A stretch of 45,351 nucleotides of DNA, taken from assembly GCF_017744115.1 (NCBI RefSeq), contig NZ_JAGHQW010000047.1, positions 1-45,351 of the forward strand, given 5' to 3'. The DNA is from Salinisphaera sp. G21_0 (GTDB lineage: Bacteria > Pseudomonadota > Gammaproteobacteria > Pseudomonadales > Endozoicomonadaceae). Of this stretch, positions 35,630-44,208 are shown in pieces (the stretch's first letter is position 1; each line of letters opens with the position of its first letter). The position numbers and the translations under genes were made by a program. The notes beneath the pieces were generated by a model. That model was given only the letters and a program-made list of their open reading frames with translations. It did no database searches and was not told where the DNA came from.

Positions 35630-35959
35630 TCAGGCCACAATAGCCCTGACCTTGGCGAGAGCCTCATCAATGACCGATTTTGAAGCCCTTTCCACCTTTT
35701 TTATGTGTCTTGCCTTGTAATCTACCGTTCGAACCTGCTGGCACACTACAACCCCGGAAACCTGATTGCCCGCTATTGAAACTTCAAAGGCATGACCACG
35801 AGCAGTGGAGGTGACAGGTGCTACCAGAACCAGCTTTGTCCTCTGGTTAAATGCTTTTGGAGATAAAACCAGTGCAGGTCGAGTCTTCTGTATTTCCAAG
35901 CCTCGCGTTGGATCAAAGTCAACCCAGATCACATCGCCACGCTCGGGAATATACGCCAT
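35630..35959 (-). CDS. mazF: MazF/ChpB-type mRNA interferase toxin
   Basis: A 109-residue PemK/MazF toxin that would cleave RNA at short specific sequences. The family start RGDVIWVDFDPTRGLEIQKTRP is followed by ALVLSPKAFN, LVAPVTSTARGHAFEV and SGVVVCQQVRTVDYKAR, including the conserved RP and the Thr/Ser of the active groove. The toxin ATG overlaps the antitoxin stop by one base (TAATG arrangement), showing translational coupling. The recognised RNA sequence cannot be predicted from the protein. Confidence 0.93.
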   Translation of the reverse strand: MAYIPERGDVIWVDFDPTRGLEIQKTRPALVLSPKAFNQRTKLVLVAPVTSTARGHAFEVSIAGNQVSGVVVCQQVRTVDYKARHIKKVERASKSVIDEALAKVRAIVA

Positions 35960-36219
35960 TACAGAAGCTCCTCTCCCTTTGGTGCATCATTGAGCCATTC
36001 CCGGTCTTCTTCATTCAGAATGAAGGCACTGGCAGGACTTGCTGATAACAGTTCGTCCATTGTGTACTCTTTATGGGAGCTGGCAGGTTTGATAACGATT
36101 TCTCCATCAAGTGCTTCAATCTGGATACTGCTATTTACCTCAAGGCCAGCTTTGGCGAGAACTTTAGCGGGTAATCGCACAGCTGCGCTATTACCCCACC
36201 GTTTGATTTCAGTTTCCAT
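35959..36219 (-). CDS. mazE: MazE/ChpS-type antitoxin
   Basis: An 86-residue antitoxin. The N-terminal AbrB/MazE swapped-hairpin DNA-binding domain reads EIKRWGNSAAVRLPAKVLAKAG, then SIQIEALDGEIVIKP. The C-terminal segment from about residue 50 is acidic and would wrap the toxin. The start is ATG 36219, with AAGG 6 nt upstream. The promoter and an inverted repeat lie immediately in front, as expected for autoregulation by the toxin-antitoxin complex. It is first in the operon with mazF. Confidence 0.93.
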   Translation of the reverse strand: METEIKRWGNSAAVRLPAKVLAKAGLEVNSSIQIEALDGEIVIKPASSHKEYTMDELLSASPASAFILNEEDREWLNDAPKGEELL

Positions 36220-36231
36220 GTAAAACCTTTT

Positions 36232-36255
36232 TAGTATCTATTTATGTAGATACTA
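36232..36255. promoter_or_regulatory. Operator-like inverted repeat of the mazEF module
   Basis: TAGTATCTA (36232-36240) and TAGATACTA (36247-36255) are exact reverse complements separated by six bases. The upstream half overlaps the promoter -10 element, so binding of MazE or MazEF there would block transcription. Confidence 0.7.
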
Positions 36256-36278
36256 GATAGCAGTCAGAAAGGTGTCAA
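36250..36278 (-). promoter_or_regulatory. Sigma-70 promoter of mazEF
   Basis: The minus strand reads TTGACA (36278-36273), a 17-nt spacer and TAGTAT (36255-36250). The -35 is consensus and the spacing optimal. It lies about 31 bp upstream of the mazE start and overlaps the inverted repeat. Confidence 0.75.
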
Positions 36279-36311
36279 CAAATGTATATACCTCTCACTC
36301 CTTCTTGAAGA

Positions 36312-39300
36312 TCATTTCTGAGCTATCTTTCTATCTTGCCTATGACCAGCGATCACCAGAAGGCAGGGCGTCAGAACCAGGGTCAGCAGAGTGGCAAAGG
36401 CCAATCCACCGGCAATGGACGTTGATAGCTGATTCCACCACTGGGCAGTGGGGCCACCAATTTCAAGTCGATGATTGAACAGATCAATATTGGTGGAGAG
36501 CACCATTGGCATCAGCCCCAGAATAGTAGTGACGGTGGTCAACATCACCGGTCGCAAACGCTGGGCACCGGTTCGGAGAATCGCTTCTTCAGCCTTCATG
36601 CCCTGTTTGCGCAACAAATTGTAGGTATCAATCAACACAATATTATTGTTGACCACGATGCCTGCCAGGGAAATGACCCCGATACCGCACATCACAATGC
36701 CAAAGGGTTTTCCAGCCAGAAGCAAGCCAAATAATACACCTCCGGTAGACAGTAGCACCGCTGACATAATCAGGAATGCCTGGTAGAAGCTGTTGAACTG
36801 AGTCACCAGAATCATAGCCATCACAAACAGGGCAACCGCGAATGCCTTGATCAGGAACTGACTGCTTTCCTGCTGGTCTTCATTCTGTCCTTTGATGGTA
36901 AAGCTTACTTCCTCTGGCACCTTCAATGCATCAAGCTGCGCCTGCAATTCGGGCAGCAGGTCATTGAGCAGAATGCCCTCAGCCAGGTTGGCACTGACTG
37001 TGACGGTTCGTTTACCATCCAGATGCTTGATACTGTCAACCTTGGGGGCAATCTCCCGGGTCGTGAAGTTGTTGATGGGAACCAGGCCCGCCGGGGTCAT
37101 CAGCCGGAGCTGATCAATGCTCTCAAGGTGGCGGTCTGACTCAGGAAAACGAATACGAATGTCCACTTCATCACTGCTGTCATCCGGACGGTAACCGCCC
37201 ACCGTTAAACCAGAGGTCACCATCCGTACCAGACCACCGGCACTGCTGACATCGGCACCATAACGGGCAGCTCCGGCGCGGTCTACATCGATGCGCCACT
37301 CATAGCCGGAAGTAGGGCCATCGTCTTCCAGATTGGTAAAGCCCTCAATACCGGTCAGAACCGTTCTGACTTTGCCCACAGTTTCGTGGAGGACATCAAG
37401 GTCTTTGGCACTGATCACCAACTCCAGGGGTTTACCCTGGGGAGGGCCATCTTTTCTTCGTTCAACGGTGATATCGAGACCGGCGAAATGAGCAAGTTTC
37501 TGATCAATCTCTTCTGCCACCAGGGCTGCTTTGCGGCGATATTTCCAGTCCACCATATTCAGGCGGATAGTCCCCACTTCCTGGTTATCACCGGTACGTG
37601 CATACAGTGTTTTTAATTCTGGCTGTTGCAGCAGAATCGCTTCTACACGTTGCAGTATCTCATCCTTTTCATCTATGGACAGGTTGCTGGAGTTCACGCG
37701 CACTTTGATCATAATGTTATTGGTGTCAACATCAGGAAAGAACTCAACGCCTTTACCAAAACTGATAAATGCAACGTAAATGGCTACCACCATCGCCATG
37801 CCAGAGAACAATATTTTTAAAGGGTGCCGGATCGCTTTCGCCAACATGCGAATATAGATCCCGGCCCAACCGGGCACATTGTGTAAATCTCCGGTTTCCG
37901 CTTCGGTGATGGACCTTTTTTCCAGCTCACTGAGTTTTCTGGGCTTACCAATCAGGGAACCGATGGTTGGGATAAAAATCAGCGCCATCACCAGAGATGC
38001 GGAGAGGGTGGCAATCAAGGTTAATGGCAGGTACTTCATCATCTCACCCATAATGCCCGGCCAGAACATCAGCGGGAAAAAGGCCGCAAGTGTGGTGGCT
38101 GTGGACGCGATGATTGGCCATGCCATGCGTAACGAGGCTTCCTGATAGGCCTGCCTGCGGGCAACCCCCTCACTCATTTTTCGGTCAGCATATTCTGTGA
38201 CCACAATGGCACCATCAACCAGCATACCAACGGCGATCATCAGCGAGATCAGGACCACCATATTGATGGTTAAGCCCATCATGGCGATGATCAGAATACC
38301 GGTCAGAAAAGAGCCGGGAATGGCAATGGCTGCCAACACCGCGCTGCGCAGGCCCAGCGCCCCGACAATCACCGTTACCACCAGAGTGATGGCCGCCAGA
38401 ACGCTGTTCTGCAGGTCGTTGACCATAGCCAACACATCCACCGACTGATCACCCACATAATCAACCTTCAGGGTTTCCGGTGCCAGTTTCTGGCCCTCGG
38501 CAATAATGGTTTTGGCCAGCATCACGGTTTCAATAATGTTTTCCCCGGGGCGCTTTTTGATTTCCAGGGCGATACTATTGTTGCCGTTCATTCTGGCGTA
38601 GCCGCCACCGTCCTTGAAGGTACTGAGAACGCTGGCAATATCACCAAAGGTAATCACCCGATCACCGTCTGCCTTGACGGGTTGTGAGAGGATATCAGCC
38701 ACGGTTTTGTAGACGGCGGGGACCTTGACCGAGAACCGCCCCTTACCATTGTCCAGGTTGCCGGCAGCAACCAGCTGGTTGTTCCGGGAGACCAGATTGA
38801 TCACATCCGCAGGCACCAGCCCGTAACTTTCCAGCTTGAGTGGATCAATAATAACATCAACCACTTCCTCCCGGTCGCCGGCGATATCCACCTCCAGAAT
38901 CTGCTTTCTGGATTCCAGCACATCCTTAAGTTCCCGGGCTATTCTAACCAATGCGCGTTCAGGCAAATTGCCAGACAATACCGCCGTAATCACCGGTTGC
39001 ATACTGGCAAAGGAAATCTGGTTGATGATGGGCTCATCGGTATCCTGTGGCAGCTTACTTTTGGCAAGGTTAACCTTATCCCTGACGTCGGCAAGGACCT
39101 CATCCGTATCAAGTCCGGCGATAAACTCCAGGGTAATGGAGGCAAGGGACTGGGATGCTGTGGCCTTGAGTTCCTTAACACCTTCTATCGCCCTGAGTTC
39201 ATTCTCCAGGGGAAGTACCAGCAGCCGTTCGGCATCTTCCGGCGAGATGCCTTCGTGTGATACGGAGATATAAATGACCGGAATCGTAATATCAGGGTTC

Positions 39301-39410
39301 GACTCCCTGGGAATCGTAAGATAGCTGGCCAGCCCGGTCATCAGGATTAACGCCAGCAGCATCATGACCGTACGGGTCCGCATGAGTGATGCAGCAATCA
39401 GACTGTGCAT
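36312..39410 (-). CDS. RND efflux pump inner-membrane transporter
   Basis: A 1032-residue AcrB/MexB-like proton-driven exporter. Helix 1 (TRTVMMLLALILMTGLASYL) is followed by the porter-domain start RESNPDITIPVIYISVSHEG and SPEDAERLLVLPLENELR. The TM4 proton-relay region reads AVGMLVDGAIVVTEYADRKM. The second half repeats the fold, with KGVEFFPDVDTNNI and SLAGIVVNNNIVLIDTYN. It ends VLTPCLLVIAGH. Only one Asp is obvious in TM4 where AcrB has two, as in several RND subgroups. It lies 6 bp after the adaptor gene; no outer-membrane channel gene is seen. The substrate is unknown. Confidence 0.93.
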   Translation of the reverse strand: MHSLIAASLMRTRTVMMLLALILMTGLASYLTIPRESNPDITIPVIYISVSHEGISPEDAERLLVLPLENELRAIEGVKELKATASQSLASITLEFIAGLDTDEVLADVRDKVNLAKSKLPQDTDEPIINQISFASMQPVITAVLSGNLPERALVRIARELKDVLESRKQILEVDIAGDREEVVDVIIDPLKLESYGLVPADVINLVSRNNQLVAAGNLDNGKGRFSVKVPAVYKTVADILSQPVKADGDRVITFGDIASVLSTFKDGGGYARMNGNNSIALEIKKRPGENIIETVMLAKTIIAEGQKLAPETLKVDYVGDQSVDVLAMVNDLQNSVLAAITLVVTVIVGALGLRSAVLAAIAIPGSFLTGILIIAMMGLTINMVVLISLMIAVGMLVDGAIVVTEYADRKMSEGVARRQAYQEASLRMAWPIIASTATTLAAFFPLMFWPGIMGEMMKYLPLTLIATLSASLVMALIFIPTIGSLIGKPRKLSELEKRSITEAETGDLHNVPGWAGIYIRMLAKAIRHPLKILFSGMAMVVAIYVAFISFGKGVEFFPDVDTNNIMIKVRVNSSNLSIDEKDEILQRVEAILLQQPELKTLYARTGDNQEVGTIRLNMVDWKYRRKAALVAEEIDQKLAHFAGLDITVERRKDGPPQGKPLELVISAKDLDVLHETVGKVRTVLTGIEGFTNLEDDGPTSGYEWRIDVDRAGAARYGADVSSAGGLVRMVTSGLTVGGYRPDDSSDEVDIRIRFPESDRHLESIDQLRLMTPAGLVPINNFTTREIAPKVDSIKHLDGKRTVTVSANLAEGILLNDLLPELQAQLDALKVPEEVSFTIKGQNEDQQESSQFLIKAFAVALFVMAMILVTQFNSFYQAFLIMSAVLLSTGGVLFGLLLAGKPFGIVMCGIGVISLAGIVVNNNIVLIDTYNLLRKQGMKAEEAILRTGAQRLRPVMLTTVTTILGLMPMVLSTNIDLFNHRLEIGGPTAQWWNQLSTSIAGGLAFATLLTLVLTPCLLVIAGHRQDRKIAQK

Positions 39411-39416
39411 TGGTCA

Positions 39417-40526
39417 TTACTCCCCGGCAACCAGAGCAACATCAGGGTTGATGACATCAACCTGATCACCAGACCGAACGAAGCCCTGACCACGGGTAAT
39501 GACCCTGGCCTGTTCGGGAATGCCTGTCACCCAGAGGCGGTCACTTTCCGATTTGACGACATCTACGGGGGTGAACTCGACCCGATTGTCCATTGTCACC
39601 CATTTAATCCCCGGCTCGCCTTCTTCACTCAACGCAAGCCATGCAGGACTTATTTCCAGTGCCATAACTGCTTCCATCAACAGGTCAGCTTCAACGCTGA
39701 GGCCTGCGGGAATTTTCATATCAGGGTTCGGGATGGTTAGCTCGACAGAAAATGTCCGGGTTGATGGATCAGCCTGTCGATCAATAAACCGAATAGTCGC
39801 TTTGCTGGTCGCTCCACCGAGAAACTGGACAACCGCTTTCTGGCCGGAGGTAAAATAATTAATATGATTCTGGGGAACATCGACATGGACCACCAGCGGG
39901 TCAAGGTCGAGAATTTCAGCCACCGGTTTTCCTTTATCAATAAAGTCACCAACTTCCACATAGCGCTTGTTAAGAATGCCGGAAACGGGGGCCTTAATCA
40001 GGGTATTGTCCCAGTGCGTCTGGAGCTGCTCTTTTTGCGACAGCGCCTCAGCCAGGGAAGCCTCTAGCTGAGTAATCTGATTATCAGCAATGTGTTTTTT
40101 CTTTTGCAGCATAAGGGCTGACTGGTAATCCTGCTCAGCTTGTCTGACACGAGCTTCAGCAGACTTCAGTTGAGCCTTCAGACTGCCTTCACGTAGCCGG
40201 ATAATTTCGTCGCCCGCCGCCATCAGCTGACCACGTTCAGCACTGATATTAATAACCCGGGCTGCCAGTTCAGCACTGACTGTGACGGTCCGGTCAGTTT
40301 CTGTGGTGCCATAAAGTGTAAGTGTACGATTGACCGGTGATTGCTCAAAGTGAGAGGCCTGGACAACGGGAATAACCGTATTTTCCTGACTATCCCGGGA
40401 AGGAGGGCTGACTTTTTCAGTGTCGTTTATATTAACGACATCCGCAGTCAGCAGGAAGATACCAATGCCAACCGCTATAACACTGGCGGCTAACCATGAG
40501 CCGTTTACATTGACTAACTTTTGCAC
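39417..40526 (-). CDS. RND efflux pump periplasmic adaptor subunit
   Basis: A 369-residue HlyD/AcrA-like membrane fusion protein. A single N-terminal anchor (WLAASVIAVGIGIFLLTADV) leads to a beta-barrel and lipoyl halves (TVSAELAARVINISAERGQLMAAGDEI and TLIKAPVSGILNKRYVEVGD). A coiled-coil hairpin of about 75 residues (KAQLKSAEARVRQAEQDYQ region to AEALSQKEQLQ) joins them. The end has IPAGLSVEADLLMEAV. It would bridge the transporter at 36312-39410 to an outer-membrane channel. The start codon is GTG 40526 with a weak ribosome site. Confidence 0.92.
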   Translation of the reverse strand: MQKLVNVNGSWLAASVIAVGIGIFLLTADVVNINDTEKVSPPSRDSQENTVIPVVQASHFEQSPVNRTLTLYGTTETDRTVTVSAELAARVINISAERGQLMAAGDEIIRLREGSLKAQLKSAEARVRQAEQDYQSALMLQKKKHIADNQITQLEASLAEALSQKEQLQTHWDNTLIKAPVSGILNKRYVEVGDFIDKGKPVAEILDLDPLVVHVDVPQNHINYFTSGQKAVVQFLGGATSKATIRFIDRQADPSTRTFSVELTIPNPDMKIPAGLSVEADLLMEAVMALEISPAWLALSEEGEPGIKWVTMDNRVEFTPVDVVKSESDRLWVTGIPEQARVITRGQGFVRSGDQVDVINPDVALVAGE

Positions 40527-40809
40527 TCTTGTTTACCCCAGTATCATATTTTTATTCTGAGCTGGCAGTCATTGCCCTGACGTGTAGTAGTATTACATCG
40601 TCTATCCGGCGAGTTACCGAAGCATTGATAAGAATCATTTATAAAAAGTACAACGCCGGACGCGTATTAGTATCCATAAGATCCGGAATTCTCGCAATAT
40701 CCCATAAGAAATGCGTCCAGTTTCTTATAGTTCAACCGGGTGATAAAAGGGAAGGGAGGCTCTGACCACCATTTCAGAAGTGATCAGAGTTCTGAGTAAA
40801 TGGGATGCA
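40527..40809. other. Intergenic gap, nothing firm
   Basis: This 283-bp gap lies between the RND operon and the histidine-rich gene. It must hold the RND promoter but no convincing -35/-10 pair stands out. CTCTGACCAC (about 40760-40769) and GTGATCAGAG (about 40780-40789) can form an imperfect hairpin that might end the histidine-rich gene, but there is no T run. Confidence 0.4.
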
Positions 40810-42018
40810 CTAGTTCAGAGTTTTAGCATCAGGAGTAGATTGACCCCGTGAGTATATTACCGGACGAAGAACATCCGACATTGGATGTTCATAATAATGA
40901 TGTGGCACATGGTGATAGCCAAAGCTGGCAAAGGTTAAAATCGTTTGAAGCCCATGGGCAAGAGAAGGCTCGGCAATCATTTCCACAACCGTATGGGCTA
41001 AATGCATGTGGCCAAAGAGGTTTTCCCATGCACCATGATGGTGATCATGGTAGTGCTTCTGACCACCACTGATAAATTCACTGATACCATGGCTATGGTC
41101 AATTATCTCGGCAATATGGAAGCCGGAACTTATCAGACTGGTCAAAGTATGATACACCGTCGGTCCAATGCCAGCAGAACCGGCAAGATTTTTCAAAAAG
41201 GCAAAGTGTGAATGATGATGACCATGGCTTGTTATGCCCAGCAATGAGCCGCTGTACTTGATAAAGTCCATGCCGTGCAACACCAGGCCAACCAGATCAC
41301 CATAGCCGATAATGGTTTTGAATATTGGATCTCTGTACAGTTTCCAGCGGTCAAGTACGTAGATAAATTCCGGAATGTTTTCCTGGTTGAATATAAGGAC
41401 CATCGAGTAACTTTCACCAATATCCAGCACCATAAAATCGCCATGGACAGAGCTTGCCAGCTTCTCTGAATCTTTAAATGAAAGGTTGTGTGGTTCCGGC
41501 TTAAATAAGTGCAGGGTCTGGGAGTTTCTGGTTGTACCCTTCAGGTAGTCTGCAGCCTCAGTAATGTTGTCTAATTCTTTTTTGGCATGATGGATTAAGG
41601 ACGGGTGTAGATGCGCAATCACAGCCCTGGTGGTCGAATTGTCTTTATCACCAAGCGACAGTTCATCATAATCAATACCTAATGGAATTTTGGTTTCCCT
41701 GCTGTCTTTTTGTGCGGTGATTGAACCCAGCTCTGATAAGTCATTTAAATCTCTTTGAAAGTGCCCATGAAACTTCATTTCTGCTAAAAAGGGCAGGTAT
41801 GGAGAATCACCATCCTGTTCAAATTCCAGGACAGATTCACAAGCATTATTTGGGTCAGAGCATTGCACACAAATATGACCTTTAAATGTTCCCTTGCCCA
41901 GATAATTTAATGATATTTCATGCTTTTTTACACCATCATCCAGCTCCGCCAGACAATACCCGGGAAGAGAAGCAAAGAGAATGATAAAAAGCATTCTGCT
42001 TTTTTGCAAAGCGGTCAT
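40810..42018 (-). CDS. Histidine-rich exported protein of unknown function
   Basis: A 402-residue protein I do not recognise. It has a signal peptide (MLFIILFASLPGYCLAELDD). The first part is mixed charged sequence with a cysteine cluster HICVQCSDPNNAC near residue 50. From about residue 260 onward histidines are concentrated: HGHHHSHF, DHSHG, KHYHDHHHG, HMHLAH and YHHVPHHYYEH. They alternate with hydrophobic helices. The arrangement suggests binding of Zn, Ni or Cu in the periplasm or outer envelope; this is inference. It sits between an RND efflux operon and xthA, each apparently separately expressed. The start is ATG 42018 with GGGA upstream. Confidence 0.75.
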   Translation of the reverse strand: MTALQKSRMLFIILFASLPGYCLAELDDGVKKHEISLNYLGKGTFKGHICVQCSDPNNACESVLEFEQDGDSPYLPFLAEMKFHGHFQRDLNDLSELGSITAQKDSRETKIPLGIDYDELSLGDKDNSTTRAVIAHLHPSLIHHAKKELDNITEAADYLKGTTRNSQTLHLFKPEPHNLSFKDSEKLASSVHGDFMVLDIGESYSMVLIFNQENIPEFIYVLDRWKLYRDPIFKTIIGYGDLVGLVLHGMDFIKYSGSLLGITSHGHHHSHFAFLKNLAGSAGIGPTVYHTLTSLISSGFHIAEIIDHSHGISEFISGGQKHYHDHHHGAWENLFGHMHLAHTVVEMIAEPSLAHGLQTILTFASFGYHHVPHHYYEHPMSDVLRPVIYSRGQSTPDAKTLN

Positions 42019-42142
42019 ATTTATATCCCAATCATTTGTTATTGAATGGGCTTAGAATAGACAGGCTTTGCAAAGATGCAAATACGAATGATTATCACAT
42101 GATAAATAGAGCAAAGATTATCAATATCCTATAAAAATGAAT

Positions 42143-42961
42143 TTATATTAACTCAGAAAATTCAGCGATGACGGGGGCGTGATCAGAGGGTTTTTCCATG
42201 GCTCTGATTTTGTAATCCATAAAAATGGATTGGCATATCTGCATTAAAGAGTTCGTTGCCAGAATAGAATCTATTCTCAAGCCACGCTTTGGCTCACTCT
42301 CAAACCCACGGCTTCGGTAATCAAACCAGCTGAAGAGATTGTCTTCATCAGGATATAGCTCCCTGAAACAATCCGTTAGCCCCCACCCAAGCAGTCGGTC
42401 AAACCATTCCCGCTCCTCTGGCAAAAAGCTGCATTTGCCGGTTCTTAGCCATCGTCTGGCATTAGCGGGACCAATGCCAATATCCAGGTCTGTATGAGAG
42501 ATATTAAAGTCACCAATCACTAAAATATTGGAGGAGGGGGAACAGGAGCTTTGCAGATAAGCCTGTAAATCATTGTAAAACTTAGCTTTATTGGCAAACT
42601 TGGTCTCGTGACTGCGATTTTCTCCCTGGGGGAAATAACCATTAATGACTCTCAACATTTGCCCGTTCAATTCATAGTCGCCAATAATAACACGACGCTG
42701 GGCGTCAGGCAGGTCCGTAGGGAATCCTTTTTGAACACTCACCGCAGGCGTCTTACTGAGTAATGCAACGCCGTAATGGGTTTTCTGGCCATGACACAAG
42801 ACGCTGTAGCCCAGATCCTCAATGGCTTTCACCGGGAAGTGTTCATCAGATACTTTGATCTCCTGAAGGCCTATCAGATCAGGACTATGGTCTTCAATTA
42901 CTTGGGAGAGTTGATGTAAGCGCGCCCTCACACCATTGACATTAAAGCTGACTATTTTCAT
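42143..42961 (-). CDS. xthA: Exodeoxyribonuclease III (AP endonuclease)
   Basis: A 272-residue EEP-fold nuclease that incises DNA at abasic sites and trims 3' ends in base excision repair. It has the family start MKIVSFNVNGVRARLHQL, the metal-binding Glu in LIGLQEIKVSDEHFP, the VINGYFPQGENR segment, GDFNISHTDLDIG, and the C-terminal SDHAPVIAEF with the catalytic Asp-His. RGLRIDSILATNSL is also present. The length matches E. coli ExoIII. It appears to be a single-gene unit read leftwards from ATG 42961. Confidence 0.96.
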   Translation of the reverse strand: MKIVSFNVNGVRARLHQLSQVIEDHSPDLIGLQEIKVSDEHFPVKAIEDLGYSVLCHGQKTHYGVALLSKTPAVSVQKGFPTDLPDAQRRVIIGDYELNGQMLRVINGYFPQGENRSHETKFANKAKFYNDLQAYLQSSCSPSSNILVIGDFNISHTDLDIGIGPANARRWLRTGKCSFLPEEREWFDRLLGWGLTDCFRELYPDEDNLFSWFDYRSRGFESEPKRGLRIDSILATNSLMQICQSIFMDYKIRAMEKPSDHAPVIAEFSELI

Positions 42962-43042
42962 CGTTTTATCATGACCTTAGGGCAGGTTCAGGGTAGTTTT
43001 GGTGTTGCCGTCGATAGGATGTAACCAATATTTCTAATTTAA

Positions 43043-43058
43043 CATAATATATATTATG
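43043..43058. repeat. Perfect 16-bp AT-rich palindrome
   Basis: CATAATATATATTATG is exactly self-complementary and lies 82 bp upstream of xthA, in an AT-rich segment. It could be a regulator site or an AT-rich structural element; nothing shows which. Confidence 0.4.
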
Positions 43059-43325
43059 CGAATATTAATTTCATCGATATAAACACTATCTTTCAGAAAA
43101 AAAACACCTGTCATAGGCTTTCTTCACGACAATATATGCGTAATGTATTTTTTTAGAGAATTTTTTCCAAAAATCGTTGTCTAACTCTTTACCGATATTA
43201 AGGAGACACTGCTCATTAGACGTCATTGAGTTCTATCCGCCTTCAGTCGTAATAATTGGCGGGCTGAATGACGATCCGGATGCTCCATGACTGAAAGGAT
43301 CTCCCTCTGAGCGTTTGTTTCCTAA

Positions 43326-43439
43326 CGTAACAGTTTTGTTACTCATTGCCGAAATGTTTAACGACTGTGAACGGAAACTTGCTATAACAGTAGAAAACTG
43401 TCTAACATTTACTCTGGTATAGCAGTCGCCGTAACAGTT
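43326..43439. repeat. Cluster of CGTAACAGTT-like motifs
   Basis: CGTAACAGTT occurs exactly at 43326-43335 and 43430-43439. Related TAACAGT (43385-43391) and ACTGT (43397-43401) form an inverted pair between them. The cluster sits just upstream of the winged-helix gene. Confidence 0.4.
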
Positions 43440-43447
43440 GTACAGAC

Positions 43448-43461
43448 TAGGCTTAAGCCTA
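43448..43461. promoter_or_regulatory. Perfect 14-bp palindrome upstream of the winged-helix gene
   Basis: TAGGCTTAAGCCTA is exactly self-complementary and ends 72 bp ahead of the ATG at 43534. It is a candidate operator for that gene's own product; this is inference. Confidence 0.45.
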
Positions 43462-43533
43462 ATAGCATGGAAAGTAAACGACGCTACTAGTCCACAACAA
43501 ACCTCATAACTAACTAGAGAAAGGTAACTGCCA

Positions 43534-43863
43534 ATGACTTTAAAAGGTCTTATCAAATTAACCCAGTTGATGCAGGAACAACCACTGACGGTTATCCAAT
43601 GGCAAATTCTCCTCGTGGTTGCAGAAAACCCCGGAGAAACCATTACAGATCTTGTAAATGCTGAAAAGCTCACCTGTGGTACCCCAAGTGATATTGCGGT
43701 CAGTGTTAAACGTCTGGGTGAAGGACGGCACGACAGGCCTGGCCTGGGGCTGATCAAAAAGGTTCAGCACGAAGATGATGGTCGCTATTTTAAGCTGACA
43801 CTGACTGCCAAAGGCAAAAAACTGGTGGAAAAAATCAAGCAGAAAGCTCGATATCTGAAATGA
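43534..43863 (+). CDS. Small MarR-like winged-helix DNA-binding protein
   Basis: A 109-residue protein resembling the core of MarR regulators without the dimerisation helices. TVIQWQILLVVAENPG is the first helix pair, TITDLVNAEKLTCGTPSDIAVSVKRLGE the helix-turn-helix, and GLIKKVQHEDDGRYFKLTLTAKGKKLVEKI the wing and last helix. The usual MarR length is about 140-150, so it is short at the N-terminus. ATG 43534 has AAGG about 9-10 nt upstream. The palindrome at 43448-43461 may be its target. Regulated genes are not evident. Confidence 0.7.
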   Translation: MTLKGLIKLTQLMQEQPLTVIQWQILLVVAENPGETITDLVNAEKLTCGTPSDIAVSVKRLGEGRHDRPGLGLIKKVQHEDDGRYFKLTLTAKGKKLVEKIKQKARYLK

Positions 43864-43977
43864 ACAAACCAGTATCACCAGGGCTCTACACGGTTGTAGG
43901 AGTATTGTAGAAGTTACTCTTAGGGGCCCTAACCCTCCTCCCATGCATTCTTATCCTCACTGTATCTACCTCTGGTC

Positions 43978-44136
43978 TTAACCAGCATTTTTCTTCGACA
44001 TTTTGAAGCTGTCGCAAAACCCCGACGAAAGTCTCTTATTCCTGAAGTGCCCCGGTCTCGTCATAAGGACGCTCTGATACGTCGAATCAATCAATAAAAC
44101 GTCAACAGGCTTTGCCCTCTGGCTATTGCTATCCAT
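43978..44136 (-). pseudogene. Possible frameshifted small gene or remnant
   Basis: A 52-residue minus-strand reading frame (MDSNSQRAKPVDVLLIDS then TYQSVLMTRPGHFRNKRLSS) stops at 43978. In a neighbouring frame, coding-like sequence resumes from about 44017 (ATASKCRRKMLVKTRG, RYSEDKNAWEEG) to a stop at 43929. A single-base shift near the GGTTTTGCGACAG stretch would join the two. No ribosome site or known family supports it, so this is only a possible decayed gene. Confidence 0.3.
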
Positions 44137-44155
44137 ATCCGCTATCAAATGCAAA

Positions 44156-44187
44156 TTACTGCCGATAAGTTCAGTTACCGGCAGTAA
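44156..44187. repeat. 9-bp perfect inverted repeat upstream of the KfrA-like gene
   Basis: TTACTGCCG (44156-44164) and CGGCAGTAA (44179-44187) are exact reverse complements separated by 14 bases. It lies 22 bp before the tandem palindromes and may be a further protein-binding site or a hairpin. Confidence 0.5.
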
Positions 44188-44208
44188 AGGTTTATGTTGT
44201 GGTACTGA

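Larger units (their letters stand above)
42962..43533. other. 572-bp AT-rich gap with palindromes and repeats, no supported gene
   Basis: This gap between xthA and the winged-helix gene has no ORF with a credible ribosome site and family match. It contains a 16-bp AT palindrome (43043-43058), several A or T runs, an isolated AAGGAG near 43199 without a usable start, repeated CGTAACAGTT motifs and a 14-bp palindrome before the next gene. A minus-strand ORF at 43233-43757 is low-complexity shadow. Confidence 0.6.

Noticed and set aside
40630-40650. Possible Fur box (AATGATTCTTATCAAT) upstream of the RND operon
   Set aside because: Only about half of the 19-bp consensus matches, which is no better than expected in AT-rich spacer.
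40529-40765. 78-residue plus-strand ORF in the gap before the RND operon
   Set aside because: No Shine-Dalgarno, no recognisable motif, and its length is within chance for this gap.
43233-43757. 174-residue minus-strand ORF opposite the winged-helix gene
   Set aside because: Its composition is low-complexity Ser/Phe-rich, it has no ribosome site or family motif, and it overlaps a better supported gene.
43972-43985. Short hairpin CTGGT-CTTA-ACCAG as terminator of the winged-helix gene
   Set aside because: The stem is only five base pairs, and the following T run is interrupted and displaced.
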